Assembly: GCA_042140185.1 (NCBI GenBank)
Contig: CP159477.1
Location: forward strand, 2,046,001-2,110,000
Origin: JANSXG01 sp024743075
Lineage (GTDB): Bacteria > Planctomycetota > Phycisphaerae > Phycisphaerales > UBA1924
DNA length: 64,000 nucleotides
Reading direction: 5' to 3'
In this document: piece by piece, positions 16,622-27,462 of the stretch
Position numbering within the stretch: position 1 is the stretch's first letter
Layout: each line of letters opens with the position of its first letter
Notes under the pieces: model-generated
The model's database searches: none
Seen by the model: the letters and a program-made list of their open reading frames with translations, nothing else
Told to the model about the DNA's origin: nothing
Program-made: the position numbers and the translations under genes

Positions 16622-17671
16622 TCAGCCCTGGTCTTCGGTCGGGAGACCGTCGACGAAGTTCTTGATCTGCTTGGCGAGGTCCGTGTCCGGAGCGATCTCG
16701 ATGACCTCAAGAGCCACTTCGCGGATCTTCGCGTTGTCACGCGTCGGGAAGACGATGTTGATGCGGTTGACCGCGATCATCTGACGCTGCTCGGCGGTGA
16801 GGCCGGGCTTGGTCATGGCTTCGGCGATGGCCTTCTCGGCGCCGTCGGTGTTGCCCGAGTTGATCAGCAGCGAGACGCGCATGCCGACGAGGTTCTGGTA
16901 GGCGTCGCCGGTGGGCTTGTACTCGGCTTCGAGCTCGTCGAGCTTGGCGAGAGCCGAGTCTACGTCGCCCGAGCGGGCGAGCGTTTCGACTTCGGACATC
17001 GCGTTCTGCATCTTCAGCTCGCGGAGTTGCTGCTCGTACTTCTCCTTGAGGCCGGCGGCGTTGTCGGCGTCGAGAGCGATGATCATTTCCATCTTCTCTT
17101 CGCGGTTCGGCACGACGATGCCCTCGATGGACATCGCGGCGTCGAGGTGCTTGGCCTTCTCAACGCCGCTGGCGTTCTCGGCGGCGGCGAGGGCTTCGTC
17201 ACGCTTGACCTTGCCTTCGCGGAGCTCGTTCAGGTGCTCGATGTACGGCGTCGGGCCGCCTTCGCGGTAGCCGGTGCGAGCGTACTCTTCGCCGCTGGCA
17301 TCGGTGAGGACGATCGTCGGGTAGCCGCGGATCTCGAACTTCTCCTGCCACTCCTTGTTGTGAGCCTTGACCTCGTCGGTCTGGGGCTTGCGGGCGGGGA
17401 AGTCGAGCATGACCAGGACGAAGTCGTCCGGAACGGCCTGCTTGAACTCGGACTGGGTGAAGACCTCGTCCTTGAGCTTGATGCACCAGCCGCACCAGTC
17501 GGAACCGGTGAAGTCGATCAGGATGTCCTTGCCCTCGGCCTTGGCCTTCTCGATGGCGGCGGGCATGTTGTCTTCGATCCACATCTCGTCGGCGGCGAAG
17601 GCAGGGGCGGCGATGGTGATGGCGGCACCGGCGGCAAAGACAGCCGCGGCGGTTGAGCGGAACAGTTTCAT
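16622..17671 (-). CDS. Exported thioredoxin-fold protein with CGWC active site
   Basis: 349 residues. A signal peptide (MKLFRSTAAAVFAAGAAI, cleavage near AFA-A) leads to a thioredoxin-like domain with the redox pair Cys60-Gly-Trp-Cys63 in GSDWCGWCIKLKDEVF, a cis-Pro in GYPTIVL near residue 115, then an alpha-helical C-terminal half of about 180 residues with TPR-like spacing. It should act as a periplasmic or compartment thiol-disulfide reductase; the partner is unknown. AAAGG 9 bases upstream of the ATG supports the start. The gene diverges from asnS across a 321-base gap. Confidence 0.82.
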   Translation of the reverse strand: MKLFRSTAAAVFAAGAAITIAAPAFAADEMWIEDNMPAAIEKAKAEGKDILIDFTGSDWCGWCIKLKDEVFTQSEFKQAVPDDFVLVMLDFPARKPQTDEVKAHNKEWQEKFEIRGYPTIVLTDASGEEYARTGYREGGPTPYIEHLNELREGKVKRDEALAAAENASGVEKAKHLDAAMSIEGIVVPNREEKMEMIIALDADNAAGLKEKYEQQLRELKMQNAMSEVETLARSGDVDSALAKLDELEAEYKPTGDAYQNLVGMRVSLLINSGNTDGAEKAIAEAMTKPGLTAEQRQMIAVNRINIVFPTRDNAKIREVALEVIEIAPDTDLAKQIKNFVDGLPTEDQG

Positions 17672-17992
17672 TCGGATGACCTTTCGATTCGGGCGTGCGC
17701 GGAGCCGGTCACATCCCGGAGCGTCACACGGCGTCGGCGCGTTTCAGGCGAGGTCCGACGCGGGATATCAGATTCCAGTTCTTCACTGTACACCCTCAGA
17801 CCCGTTCAGATGCGAGAACGGCTGGGGTATTCCCCCTGTCAATGGGGTATGGCGGGCACTTATTCCGGTCCTCACCGGTCGATTCCGGCGGCGTCTGACC
17901 CTCGCAGACGCGACCCGCCGGGACGGATACACTGGCCGCCCGCCGTGGATTGACCGACACCCCTCATTCTCTCGCGATTGCGAGGAGTTCGT
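17672..17992. promoter_or_regulatory. Divergent promoter region of thioredoxin-like gene and asnS
   Basis: The segment holds TACACT at 17928-17933 on the plus strand (60 bases before the asnS ATG), a minus-strand TACAGT near 17786-17791 and a perfect 7-base-pair hairpin at 17891-17897/17905-17911. A GGGGTAT sequence is repeated twice 20 bases apart near 17825-17850. No small gene is evident. Confidence 0.45.
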
Positions 17993-19424
<1,432 letters not shown>

Positions 19425-19428
<4 letters not shown>

Positions 19429-20327
19429 TCGCGAATAGATGTCCTGCCTGTCGTCTCTGTGCGCGAATGGACGGATACAGTTGATTCAGCAACGCACCGT
19501 GCAGCCTCGCCGTTTACCCAAAGCAGGGTGCCCAACGCAAAGTAGTACCCGAGGATCGGTGACACACCGTGACCCATGAACGGCACCGGGAAGTGGCCGA
19601 TCCATGCCGCGAGCAGGGTTGCTGCTACATAGAGGCCGATCGCGAAGGTCGTCCGTCTGTCGGGGTCGAAGACAAGGGCTACCGGCGGTAGGGCGAGCGA
19701 GAGAATCGCTGCAACGAGCCAGACAGAACCGAGTTCGCGGGCGAGTCCCACGATGCCTTCGACATGAGGGACCGGCTGTAGGTCATCGCCTCTGAGGAGC
19801 ACTCCGACCGCCGCCAATATCACGACTGCGATTGAGCACCGTGCCCAAGGGTCGCGATTCCGAAGCGAGACAACGATCCAACCGGCGGCGAACGCGAAGG
19901 CCTGCCCTGCGTCGGGCTGGATGAACAGGATCGCGGCGACCAGCGCTCCGATCACTGCTGACCACCGAGAACCGAGCGCGAAGCCGAGTACAAGAAGCAC
20001 CGGCAGCACGAGGGCCCCGGCGTGCAGGCTGAACGCTCCAAGTCGAATCCACCGGTGCACACCCTCAACGCTGGGTTGAGTCACGGTCAGCGCGAGCAGG
20101 ACGATGCACGCGACCGCCACGCAGCGGATGCTCAGGGTGCTCGGGCGCTTCTTGACGCCGCGCAGCCAAAGCGGCGTGATCAGCACGAGTGCCAGAGCGG
20201 TCGCGACAAGGTTCTGCAGCCAGACAGACGGCGAAATCCCTGAAAACCGCATCACCATCGCGCCGATCGCCGTCGCTGGAAGCGGCGCGATCAGGTGCCA
20301 GAGCGTCAGCGGAGTCTCTCGCTTCAA
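19425..20327 (-). CDS. Short SEDS-like (FtsW/RodA-type) membrane protein
   Basis: About 300 residues with seven or eight hydrophobic segments. Several parts follow the order seen in FtsW/RodA: VEGVHRWIRLGAFSLH (cf. NGAQRWIRLG), LFIQPDAGQAFAFAAGW (cf. LQPDFGTA), VEGIVGLARELGSVWL (cf. DFIFAVIAEELG) and PVPFMGHGVSPILGYY (cf. VPLPFISYGGSS). FtsW/RodA polymerise peptidoglycan, but this protein lacks the first helices and has Glu where the key Asp would be. I chose the TTG at 20327, which has GGAG 6 bases upstream and keeps a full first helix; ATG codons lie further in. A divergent, perhaps inactive, family member. Confidence 0.6.
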
Positions 20328-20630
20328 TTCATGCTCCGAGTGGCTCGCGTGGATCCGTGGCCATCGATCGGCCCCTCGATCTCGGCGATGTTGCGGAATC
20401 GGGCCACAGGAGCAGTCTATTCGCGGTGCCATGCAACATCGGCTCCTCGTGGGCTTCGCTCCGCGAAGACCACGCCACCCGGTCCGGAGCCCACGCCGGG
20501 ACCGCCGGCCAAAGAATCTGAAAGTTTCCTGAAGGGTTCTCACCCCCGTTCGCGGCTTGTCTCTGGCGGGCCGATCGGTCCGTCCCTGCGCGGCTCGGAT
20601 CGCGCCGGGAACCCAGAAAGGTGGTAGCAG
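20328..20630. other. Divergent intergenic region
   Basis: It separates the SEDS-like gene and the beta-helix gene. I see short hairpins (CTTCG/CGAAG near 20455-20470; GGTCC/GGACC near 20480-20502) but no clear promoter or small gene. Confidence 0.4.
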
Positions 20631-23099
20631 ATGTTTGGCCGTGGTGTGTATCGGGTATTGGCGGTGTGCTGTGCGTTCGGGCTCAGCGCGGAGGCGTTCG
20701 GAGCGACGATCGAGGTGCCGGGGGACTATCCGACGATTCAGGACGCGATCACTGCGGCGAGCCCCGGCGACATCATCGAGATCGATCCGGGCACGTGGAC
20801 CGGACCGTTTGTGATCGTGAAGGACCTCAGCCTGCGGGGCATGGGCACGGCTCCAGGTGACGTCGTGCTGACCAACCCACCCTCGAGCACCGAGCGCGTG
20901 CTCGTCGCCGCCGGGGCGATAACGGCAACAATCGAGAATCTGAGCTTCGTCGACGCACCAGACGGAGCGGTTCGCGGTCAGGCCGGGTCGGCGGTCGCGT
21001 GCTACGGCGTGGTGTTCCGAAACAACCACGCGGGCACGGGCGGCGCGATCCAGTTGAACGGCGCGAGCGCGATCGTATGGGATTCCCGGTTCATCGAGAA
21101 CACATCGACCAACCGTGGCAGTGCCATCGCGACCACCGGCTTCAACTCGTTCTCGAACCTTCAGATCAATCGCTCAACCTTCCGGCGGAACACGGGGGCT
21201 GACGGAGTGATCTCGGTGTACTACGGGCTTGCCACGATCAACGAGTCGCTGTTCGAGGACGCGAACGATTCGATCTACACGATTGACGCGCGGACAAACT
21301 CGGAGGTTTCCGTGATCAATTCGATCCTGACCGGCATGTCGGGGATCGCGCCGTTCTATGTGGGCGAGGACACAGAACTCGTCATCACCAACGCGACGAT
21401 CGCGGACAACGAGTGCACGGGCGCGGGGCTCGCGTCCGGCAGCCTGCCCGGCTCTGTCGATGTCCGCAACTCCATCGTGCGCTTCGATGAGTCGCTGCCG
21501 CTGGCCGGAGCGGCTTTGACCGTCGCCGGGCGCTACTCGAACATCACCGGAGGGCTTGTCGGCCCGGGCATCATCGATGAGGACCCGATGTTCAAGTCGG
21601 GCACGCTGTACGAGCTCGATGCCGGGTCGCCCTGCATCGACGCCGCGGACAGCACGGTGACCGGTGCGCCCGTTGACTACTCGGGTCAGCCGCGGTTCAC
21701 GGACGACCTGAACGTCGCGAACAACGGGAACGGCCCGCTACCGATCCTCGACATGGGCGCCACCGAGCGCCAGCCGGCGATCCGCTATGTGGACGCAAAC
21801 GCCGCGCCCGGCGGCGGCGGGCTGAGCTGGGAGACGGCGATGGACGACCTGCAGGACGCGCTCGACGACGCCCTTTCGGGCGATGTCGAAGAGATCTGGA
21901 TCGCGACGGGAACCTACTACCCGGATCGCGGGACCGGCGACCGCACCATGGCGTTCGAGATGCAGAACAACCTCGACATCATCGGCGGCTTTGCGGGCAC
22001 CGAGACCCGGCGCGACGACCGAGATCCTTCCGCTTTCCCGACCACGCTCGGGGGCGCGATCGGTCAGGCGGGCATCGAGGACAACACCTTCCATGTCGTC
22101 CGGGCGTGGGAAGTCGACTCCAGTGCCGTGCTGCGCGATGTCATCATCCAGCGCGGGAACGCGACCGGAGGCCTGATCGAAGCGGGTGCCGGGATCTTCG
22201 TCTACCAGGGCAGCCCACGGTTTCGCGACATCATCGTGCGGCTCTGTGAGTCTGACGGAGGAGCCGCGGCGATCTACACCAATCAAAGCGATGCGACCTT
22301 CGGTCGGGTTCGGGTGCTGCTCAACGGCCTGAACTCCAGCCCCGGCGGAGCAGTCGGCTTCTTCGGCGGCTCCCCCCTGCTGCTCAACAGTCTCGTCCAC
22401 GGGAACTCCGTGAGCGACCTCGCTGCGGTGAATCTGGTGGACAACACATCAGCCAGCATCGTGAACTCGACGATCGTCGGGAACTCTTCGGAGGGGTCCG
22501 TCGCGGGCATCTACAAGGACGGCGGGCAGGCGGAGCTGCACAACAGCATCGTGTGGGGCAACACGCCGGCCAATCCCGCGTCGGGCCAGCCGTTGTGGGC
22601 CGACAACCTGCTCCCGGACGGCATGGACATCCGCTTTACCACGGTCGAGGGCTGGGGAGCGACGGACGCGAACGGCGCGAACGGCTACGAGCCGCGGTTC
22701 GTGGACGCCGCGGGCCCCGACGGCAACCCCGGCAACATCGACGACGACTACCGGCTCGCCGCCGGGTCCTGCCTGATCGACTCCGGTGACAACGGTCTCG
22801 TGCCGTCCGGAGCGGACGCGGACTTCCTCCGCAACCCCCGCTTCCTCGACGATGCGGGAATGACTGACACCGGACTCGGGGACGCCCCGATCGTCGACCG
22901 CGGCGCGTACGAGTTCCAAGGGCAGTCCTCGTGCGCTGCGGACCTGAACGGCGACGGGCAGGTCGATCTCGCTGACCTGAACCTCGTGTTGGCGAACTTC
23001 GGCCAGAGCGCGCCGGGCGGCGACAGCAACTGCGACGGCGTTCTGGATCTTACGGACCTCAACGCGGTGCTGGCGTCGTTCGGTCTGACCTGCAACTGA
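20631..23099 (+). CDS. Exported right-handed beta-helix protein with C-terminal dockerin-like repeats
   Basis: 822 residues. After a signal peptide (MFGRGVYRVLAVCCAFGLSA, cleavage after FGA) comes a parallel beta-helix opening IEVPGDYPTIQDAITAASPGDIIEIDPGTW, then two further helix blocks. The second starts at RYVDANAAPGGGGLSWETAMDDLQDAL near residue 384; the end has DAPIVDRGAYEFQG, a planctomycete choice-of-anchor motif. The last 60 residues hold two Ca-binding EF-hand-like repeats (DLNGDGQVDLADLN and NCDGVLDLTDLN), as in type I dockerins. It is probably a cell-surface polysaccharide-binding or adhesion protein; no catalytic residues are evident. AAAGGTGG precedes the ATG. Confidence 0.82.
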   Translation: MFGRGVYRVLAVCCAFGLSAEAFGATIEVPGDYPTIQDAITAASPGDIIEIDPGTWTGPFVIVKDLSLRGMGTAPGDVVLTNPPSSTERVLVAAGAITATIENLSFVDAPDGAVRGQAGSAVACYGVVFRNNHAGTGGAIQLNGASAIVWDSRFIENTSTNRGSAIATTGFNSFSNLQINRSTFRRNTGADGVISVYYGLATINESLFEDANDSIYTIDARTNSEVSVINSILTGMSGIAPFYVGEDTELVITNATIADNECTGAGLASGSLPGSVDVRNSIVRFDESLPLAGAALTVAGRYSNITGGLVGPGIIDEDPMFKSGTLYELDAGSPCIDAADSTVTGAPVDYSGQPRFTDDLNVANNGNGPLPILDMGATERQPAIRYVDANAAPGGGGLSWETAMDDLQDALDDALSGDVEEIWIATGTYYPDRGTGDRTMAFEMQNNLDIIGGFAGTETRRDDRDPSAFPTTLGGAIGQAGIEDNTFHVVRAWEVDSSAVLRDVIIQRGNATGGLIEAGAGIFVYQGSPRFRDIIVRLCESDGGAAAIYTNQSDATFGRVRVLLNGLNSSPGGAVGFFGGSPLLLNSLVHGNSVSDLAAVNLVDNTSASIVNSTIVGNSSEGSVAGIYKDGGQAELHNSIVWGNTPANPASGQPLWADNLLPDGMDIRFTTVEGWGATDANGANGYEPRFVDAAGPDGNPGNIDDDYRLAAGSCLIDSGDNGLVPSGADADFLRNPRFLDDAGMTDTGLGDAPIVDRGAYEFQGQSSCAADLNGDGQVDLADLNLVLANFGQSAPGGDSNCDGVLDLTDLNAVLASFGLTCN

Positions 23100-23130
23100 C
23101 GTTGCGGTTCTCATCCGATATTGAGAGCGA

Positions 23131-23167
23131 ACGCCGCCAGTCCTCCGGGGCTGGCGGTGTTTGTTTT
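23131..23167 (+). terminator. Terminator of beta-helix gene
   Basis: A 10-base-pair stem (23131-23140 with 23151-23160, one G-T pair) is followed by TTTGTTTTG, 31 bases after the stop. Confidence 0.8.
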
Positions 23168-23225
23168 GTGGAAGCGGGTAGCGACCCGCCCCGAATCGTG
23201 GCTCGCGCCCGGCCGCCTCACCCGC

Positions 23226-23231
23226 TATCCT
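23226..23231 (+). promoter_or_regulatory. Putative leaderless -10 (TATCCT)
   Basis: TATCCT ends 6 bases before the ATG at 23238, with no ribosome site between. Confidence 0.4.
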
Positions 23232-23237
23232 CTCCCC

Positions 23238-23729
23238 ATGGCCAGTTCGCCCCACCACGATGGGCACGCCGCTTCGGAGGTTGAGGAGCGCACGCCGGGC
23301 GTGCTGCTGTTGGCGCTGCCGCTGCACCCGCCGTCGACCATGACGCTGGACCGGCGGACGTGGCGCAGCGCGCTCCACGAGGCCACGCGCTCCTACGGCG
23401 AGCTCAAGTGCATCGGGCTGTACTTTGTTCTGCTCGGGCTCGGGGTCGGGGCGACGGCGGGAGCGTTCGTGTTCATCCAGTGGCTGCTCGACTCCACGGA
23501 CTACGCCCTGTGGGCGTGGGGCGTCGGGGCGGCGGCGCTGCTGGCGATCCTGGGGGCGGTGCTGGGGCTGACCAAACTGCTCATGCGCGGGCCGAAGCGC
23601 CACCTGGCGCTGGTGCTGGAGGTGCGGGGCATCGTGCTCTGTGGACGCTGCGGCTACCGGGTGGAGGGGCTGGACACCGCCTCCTGCTGCCCGGAGTGCG
23701 GGGCGGGCATGGCCCGACGGGCTGTATAG
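23238..23729 (+). CDS. Membrane protein with C-terminal CxxC zinc ribbon
   Basis: 163 residues. Two membrane helices (about 62-84 and 90-112) are followed by a basic segment and a C-terminal zinc ribbon CGRCGYRVEGLDTASCCPECG, which fits the planctomycete type C..CGY.V.GL....CPECG. The N-terminal 40 residues are soluble, with PSTMTLDRRTWRSAL. The function is unknown; the ribbon probably faces the cytoplasm. It starts at ATG 23238 without a ribosome site but with a TATCCT hexamer upstream. A second, shorter zinc-ribbon membrane protein follows 52 bases later. Confidence 0.65.
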   Translation: MASSPHHDGHAASEVEERTPGVLLLALPLHPPSTMTLDRRTWRSALHEATRSYGELKCIGLYFVLLGLGVGATAGAFVFIQWLLDSTDYALWAWGVGAAALLAILGAVLGLTKLLMRGPKRHLALVLEVRGIVLCGRCGYRVEGLDTASCCPECGAGMARRAV

Positions 23730-23767
23730 AAAGGTCGCGGGCGACTGACGGGACCGGGCGAGGGCCC

Positions 23768-23773
23768 TAGGAT
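23768..23773 (+). promoter_or_regulatory. Putative leaderless -10 (TAGGAT)
   Basis: TAGGAT ends 8 bases before the ATG at 23782, the same hexamer and spacing as before the HMG-CoA lyase gene. Confidence 0.4.
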
Positions 23774-23781
23774 CGGGGTCC

Positions 23782-24036
23782 ATGGCCGCTTTGATCGTCA
23801 TACCGACCGCTCTGGCTGTTTTCGTGATCTGGCTCATCGTGACCACGCCGGGGCGGGTGCGCCGGAAGCGCCTGCGTGAGGCGGGGGTGCCGCTGTGCTG
23901 GAAGTGCCACGCCCGGCTGGACGAGGTGGACGAGCGGGAGGAGTTCTGCCCGTACTGCCGCGCCCGGATCAACCGGTTCGGGAGCGGCAAACTGGGCGAG
24001 GACGGCGTGGAGGCGTCGGGCAGCGCGGGGGCTTAA
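23782..24036 (+). CDS. Small single-helix membrane protein with zinc ribbon
   Basis: 84 residues. One N-terminal membrane helix (residues 4-21, IVIPTALAVFVIWLIV) is followed by a basic stretch RVRRKRLREAG and a four-Cys zinc ribbon, CWKCHARL and CPYCRARI, about 20 residues apart. By the positive-inside rule the ribbon lies in the cytoplasm. The function is unknown. It precedes pilT on the same strand after 340 non-coding bases and resembles its upstream neighbour in design, not in detail. Confidence 0.65.
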   Translation: MAALIVIPTALAVFVIWLIVTTPGRVRRKRLREAGVPLCWKCHARLDEVDEREEFCPYCRARINRFGSGKLGEDGVEASGSAGA

Positions 24037-24376
24037 ACCGAGCGTGGGCGCAGGAGCACCCCCGATTTCGGACCCCGATCGGAGCGTCGGAAATGGGGGC
24101 TGAGCGTGGCGATCGGCCGTTCGTCTGCTACATTGGCCCGTGCAGGCCCGAGTGGGTGCAGAGCAGGTGGTGACGGCCCGGTTTCGGCCCCCGCGAGGGG
24201 CACGCAATCGGCGTTTTTCGGGAGCCAGAACGCCTGTTTTGCGTATCGGTTTGGGTCGGCCTCGCGCTGCGAGTATGGTGTCGCGTCCTCCGGGCCGGCA
24301 CGATGTCGGACGGTTTCGGGTGCCGGCACCCGGGGCGAGTGAGAACCTCTTGTTGTACGAAGGAAGCGATCTTCCG
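24037..24376. other. Non-coding region upstream of pilT
   Basis: A TACATT hexamer at 24129-24134 is followed 5 bases later by a GTG in frame with pilT, which could extend PilT by 79 residues. That extension is Arg-rich, has no family resemblance and lacks the ribosome site found at 24377, so I treat the stretch as a leader of about 240 bases. It contains GGTGCCGGCACC near 24318-24330 as a palindrome. Confidence 0.45.
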
Positions 24377-25534
24377 ATGAATGTGATGACCGACTCTCGT
24401 GCGGGTGATTCGATCGCGGGGCGGACGAGCTTCAGCCCGGACCACGAGCACAATCCTCATGAGACTCGCCTCGGCAAGTTCATGCAGGCGTGCATCAAGT
24501 TCGGCGGCTCGGACCTGATCGTGAAAACGGGTGTGCAGCCGAAACTCCGGCTCCGCGGTGCCCTCAAGCCGCTGGACACCGAGCCGGTCTCCAAGGAAGA
24601 GTTCCGCTCGATCGCCAAGGCCATCCTCAGCCAGGAACAGATGAACGACCTCGTGAAGTTCGGCTCGGTGGACTTCGCGTACGACTACGACGAGGACAAC
24701 CGCTTCCGCGTGAACCTGTTCCAGACGCGTGGCTCGATCTCGATCGCCGCCCGTCTCATCACCTCGAACATCCTGCCCTTCGAGGGCCTGCACCTGCCGC
24801 CGGTCATGTCGGAAATCGCGATGCAGCCGCAGGGGATCGTCATTCTGGCGGGTGTGACGGGTTCGGGTAAGTCCACGACGATCGCCTCGATGCTTGACTA
24901 CATCAACGAGCGCAAGCCGGTCCATATCGTCACGCTCGAGGACCCGATCGAGTACATCTTCAAGGACAAGAAGGCGACCATCCACCAGCGTGAGATGGGC
25001 ATCGACTGCCTGAACTTCGAGACCGGCCTCCGAGCCCTCGTCCGCGAGAACCCGGATGTGGTGCTGATCGGCGAAATGCGTGACTCGGAGACCTTCGAGG
25101 CGGCTCTGCACGCGGCGGAAACCGGCCACTTGGTATTCGGAACGATCCACGCGTCGAGTGCGTCGCAGACCTTCGGTCGCATCTACGACCTGTTCCCGCC
25201 CGATGAGCGTGAGCAGGTCCGCAAGATCCTGGCGTACCAGATGCGGGCCATCGTGTACCAGAAGCTGCTCCCGACGCTGAAGCCGGATGTGGCCCGTGTT
25301 CCGGGCCTCGAGATCCTCATCAACACACCCTCGGTGACCAAGTACATCGCCGAAGGCCGGGAGAACGAGCTCGGCGACATCATCAAGAACCAGGAGTCGC
25401 GCCAAATGGGCATGATCGACTTCAACGGTTCGCTGGTGAAGCTGGTCGAGACCGAGTTCATCCACATGCGCGTGGCGATGGAGTCCACCCCGAACGCGGA
25501 CGAACTCAAGATGCGTTTGAAGGGAATCAGCTAA
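24377..25534 (+). CDS. pilT: PilT-type retraction ATPase
   Basis: 385 residues. It is a hexameric ATPase that depolymerises type IV pili or drives a related process at the cytoplasmic face of the membrane. The N-terminal PAS-like domain has GGSDLIVKTGVQPKLRLRGAL (near 43-63). The motor domain has Walker A GVTGSGKST (about 160-168), the Asp box VHIVTLEDPIEYIF, Walker B VVLIGEMRDSET and the His box GHLVFGTIHA. All key residues are present, so it should be active. GAAGGAAG 11 bases upstream supports the ATG at 24377. No pilin, pilC or pilM-Q gene is nearby; instead a degenerate GspE-like protein and a CvpA-like protein follow. Confidence 0.88.
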   Translation: MNVMTDSRAGDSIAGRTSFSPDHEHNPHETRLGKFMQACIKFGGSDLIVKTGVQPKLRLRGALKPLDTEPVSKEEFRSIAKAILSQEQMNDLVKFGSVDFAYDYDEDNRFRVNLFQTRGSISIAARLITSNILPFEGLHLPPVMSEIAMQPQGIVILAGVTGSGKSTTIASMLDYINERKPVHIVTLEDPIEYIFKDKKATIHQREMGIDCLNFETGLRALVRENPDVVLIGEMRDSETFEAALHAAETGHLVFGTIHASSASQTFGRIYDLFPPDEREQVRKILAYQMRAIVYQKLLPTLKPDVARVPGLEILINTPSVTKYIAEGRENELGDIIKNQESRQMGMIDFNGSLVKLVETEFIHMRVAMESTPNADELKMRLKGIS

Positions 25535-25545
25535 ACTGCCCCCGC

Positions 25546-25574
25546 CCCGCCCCGACCGCTCGGGGCGGGCCTTT
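25546..25574 (+). terminator. Terminator of pilT
   Basis: A 10-base-pair GC stem (25546-25555 with 25560-25569, loop CCGC) is followed by CCTTTCGTT, 12 bases after the stop. The T-tract is short. Confidence 0.7.
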
Positions 25575-25687
25575 CGTTCGCGGGCGATGCCCTCCCCGCG
25601 CAGAAACCCAGTCATCCGGACGACGCCCGACGGGGCACGTCCTCATCGGCGGCCGGACCGGTCGCCCAACGAGTTCTGGACCAGCCT

Positions 25688-27391
25688 ATGACGGACCCGT
25701 CGCTGAATACCCTTCCCACGCTCGCTGCCGGGATGATCCTCGTGTCGTGGTGGAAGCCGATCCTCGTTGTCGCGGCGGTCGCCGCGTGGGCGTGGGTCAT
25801 CGCATCGATCTACGACAAGGACGCCGCCCGCTGGTACTTCAAGCGCCAGGCCTGGAACGTCGGCCACCTGGTGGCGGGCATCGTCGCGGTCGCGATCGTG
25901 CTCGTCGCGCCGCTGTCGTTCTTCATCACGTTCCCGATCATGCTGGTCGTGCTCGCGCTGGATCTGGGGATCTATGCGTTCCTGAGGAACAAAGACAGCC
26001 GCGTTCCCGAGAAGCATCGCTGGTCGCTGGACTTCGACAGGATGGCCGAGGCCCGGGCGTCGAAGAAAGCCAACAAGAGCGCGAAGGGCATCACGATGAC
26101 CTTCGAGTCACCGGACGGACGCTTGCCCTCACCCCAACCCGAGACGCCGCAGTACGCGGTGCGTGTCGCGGCCGAGGGGCTGCTGAGCGCAACAGTCGAC
26201 CTGCGCGGCTCGCAGCTCGACATCGTCCCCATCCGCAAAGATGTCTACGGAGCGACCTGCCTCGTCGACGGCCTGCGAACGCCGATCGAGCAGATCCCGG
26301 GGCAGCAGGCGGTGGCGGTGATCGACTTCTTCAAGGCGGCCGCGGGCCTCGATCTGGAGGACCGTCGGCGCAAGCTCAGCGGTGCGATGAAGTTCGGCGT
26401 CGGCGAGAGCGCGACGCAGGCCGCCCGCGTGACAACCAAGGGCACTTCGTCGGGCCTGACTCTGAGCGTGCTCATCAACCCCGAAGCACAGGTGCAGCGC
26501 CGCATCAACGAGCTCGGCCTGCTCCCGAACCAGCTCGATGAACTGAAGAAGATCGTTGAAGACGGCGGTGGTGTCGTCCTGCTCGCCGCGCCGCCGGACA
26601 ACGGTCGGACGAGCACCATGTACTCGATGGTGCGTGCGCACGACGCGTACACCTCGAACGTGCAGACGATCGAGCTGGACCCGCAGGCTCCGATCGAGGG
26701 CGTGCGCCTGAACCTCTTCGACCCGCAGGAGGACGGCGCCGAGTTCTCGACCCTCGTCCGGTCGATCCTGCGTCGCGACCCCGATGTGGTCGCCGTCGCG
26801 GAACTGCCCGACGACGAGACCGCCAAGACGATCGCCCGCGCGGACCACGACCACACGCGGACTTACCTCAGCATGCGAGCCGATTCCGCACTCGCGGCGA
26901 TCCAGATGTTCTGCCGCGCAGTCGGCGATCAGGAACTCGCGGCGAAGGCGCTGCGGGGCGTGGTCGCTCAGCGGATGCTCCGTCGCCTGTCGGAGAACGC
27001 GAAGATCCCGTTCCAGCCGACGCCCGAGATGCTCAAGAAGCTCGGCCTTCCCCCCGAGGTCAAGACGCTGTACCGGACCGAGGGCAAGGTGCTCATCAAG
27101 GACAAGCTCGAGCCGGATCCGGTGTCGAACGGCACCGGGTACTTCGGTCAGGTGGGCGCGTTCGCGGTGCACTACATCGACGATGAGGTGCGCAAACTCA
27201 TCGCCGCCAACGACATCTCCGGACTGCGGGCGCTGTTCCGTCAGCGGAAGCAACCGAGCATCAACACCGCCGCGATGCAGCTGGTGGTCAAGGGCGACAC
27301 CAGCGTCGAAGAAGTGCTGCGCGTGCTGCACAACCAGTCCAAGGGCTCCGGCTCGTCCGATCGCAAGTCTCCTGCTCCGGCTTCGGCCTGA
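25688..27391 (+). CDS. Membrane-anchored, degenerate PilB/GspE-like ATPase homologue
   Basis: 567 residues. Two N-terminal membrane regions (about 15-40 and 55-97) precede a cytoplasmic part that follows the GspE/PilB plan: an N2-like domain (VDLRGSQLDIVPIRKDVYGATCLVDG near 165-190) and a motor-like domain. The Walker A position near residue 300 reads APPDNGRTSTMYSM instead of GPTGSGKTTTLY, so the invariant Lys is Arg and a Gly is lost. The Walker B region reads RRDPDVVAVAELPDDETA, retaining an acidic residue. The His box is not conserved. It probably binds but may not hydrolyse ATP. The position right after PilT and before a CvpA-like gene suggests one functional unit. The start has no clear ribosome site. 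Confidence 0.72.
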   Translation: MTDPSLNTLPTLAAGMILVSWWKPILVVAAVAAWAWVIASIYDKDAARWYFKRQAWNVGHLVAGIVAVAIVLVAPLSFFITFPIMLVVLALDLGIYAFLRNKDSRVPEKHRWSLDFDRMAEARASKKANKSAKGITMTFESPDGRLPSPQPETPQYAVRVAAEGLLSATVDLRGSQLDIVPIRKDVYGATCLVDGLRTPIEQIPGQQAVAVIDFFKAAAGLDLEDRRRKLSGAMKFGVGESATQAARVTTKGTSSGLTLSVLINPEAQVQRRINELGLLPNQLDELKKIVEDGGGVVLLAAPPDNGRTSTMYSMVRAHDAYTSNVQTIELDPQAPIEGVRLNLFDPQEDGAEFSTLVRSILRRDPDVVAVAELPDDETAKTIARADHDHTRTYLSMRADSALAAIQMFCRAVGDQELAAKALRGVVAQRMLRRLSENAKIPFQPTPEMLKKLGLPPEVKTLYRTEGKVLIKDKLEPDPVSNGTGYFGQVGAFAVHYIDDEVRKLIAANDISGLRALFRQRKQPSINTAAMQLVVKGDTSVEEVLRVLHNQSKGSGSSDRKSPAPASA

Positions 27392-27462
27392 GCTCGAATC
27401 CGTTCATTTCCCCTCGCTGCACTTGCCCCGGCCGTCCGGGCCGACGCAGAGGACCGTTCGAC

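Noticed and set aside
24140..24376. GTG start that would lengthen PilT by 79 residues
   Set aside because: The TACATT/GTG spacing fits the leaderless pattern, but the added residues are Arg-rich without homology and a clear ribosome site precedes 24377. Kept as an alternative only.
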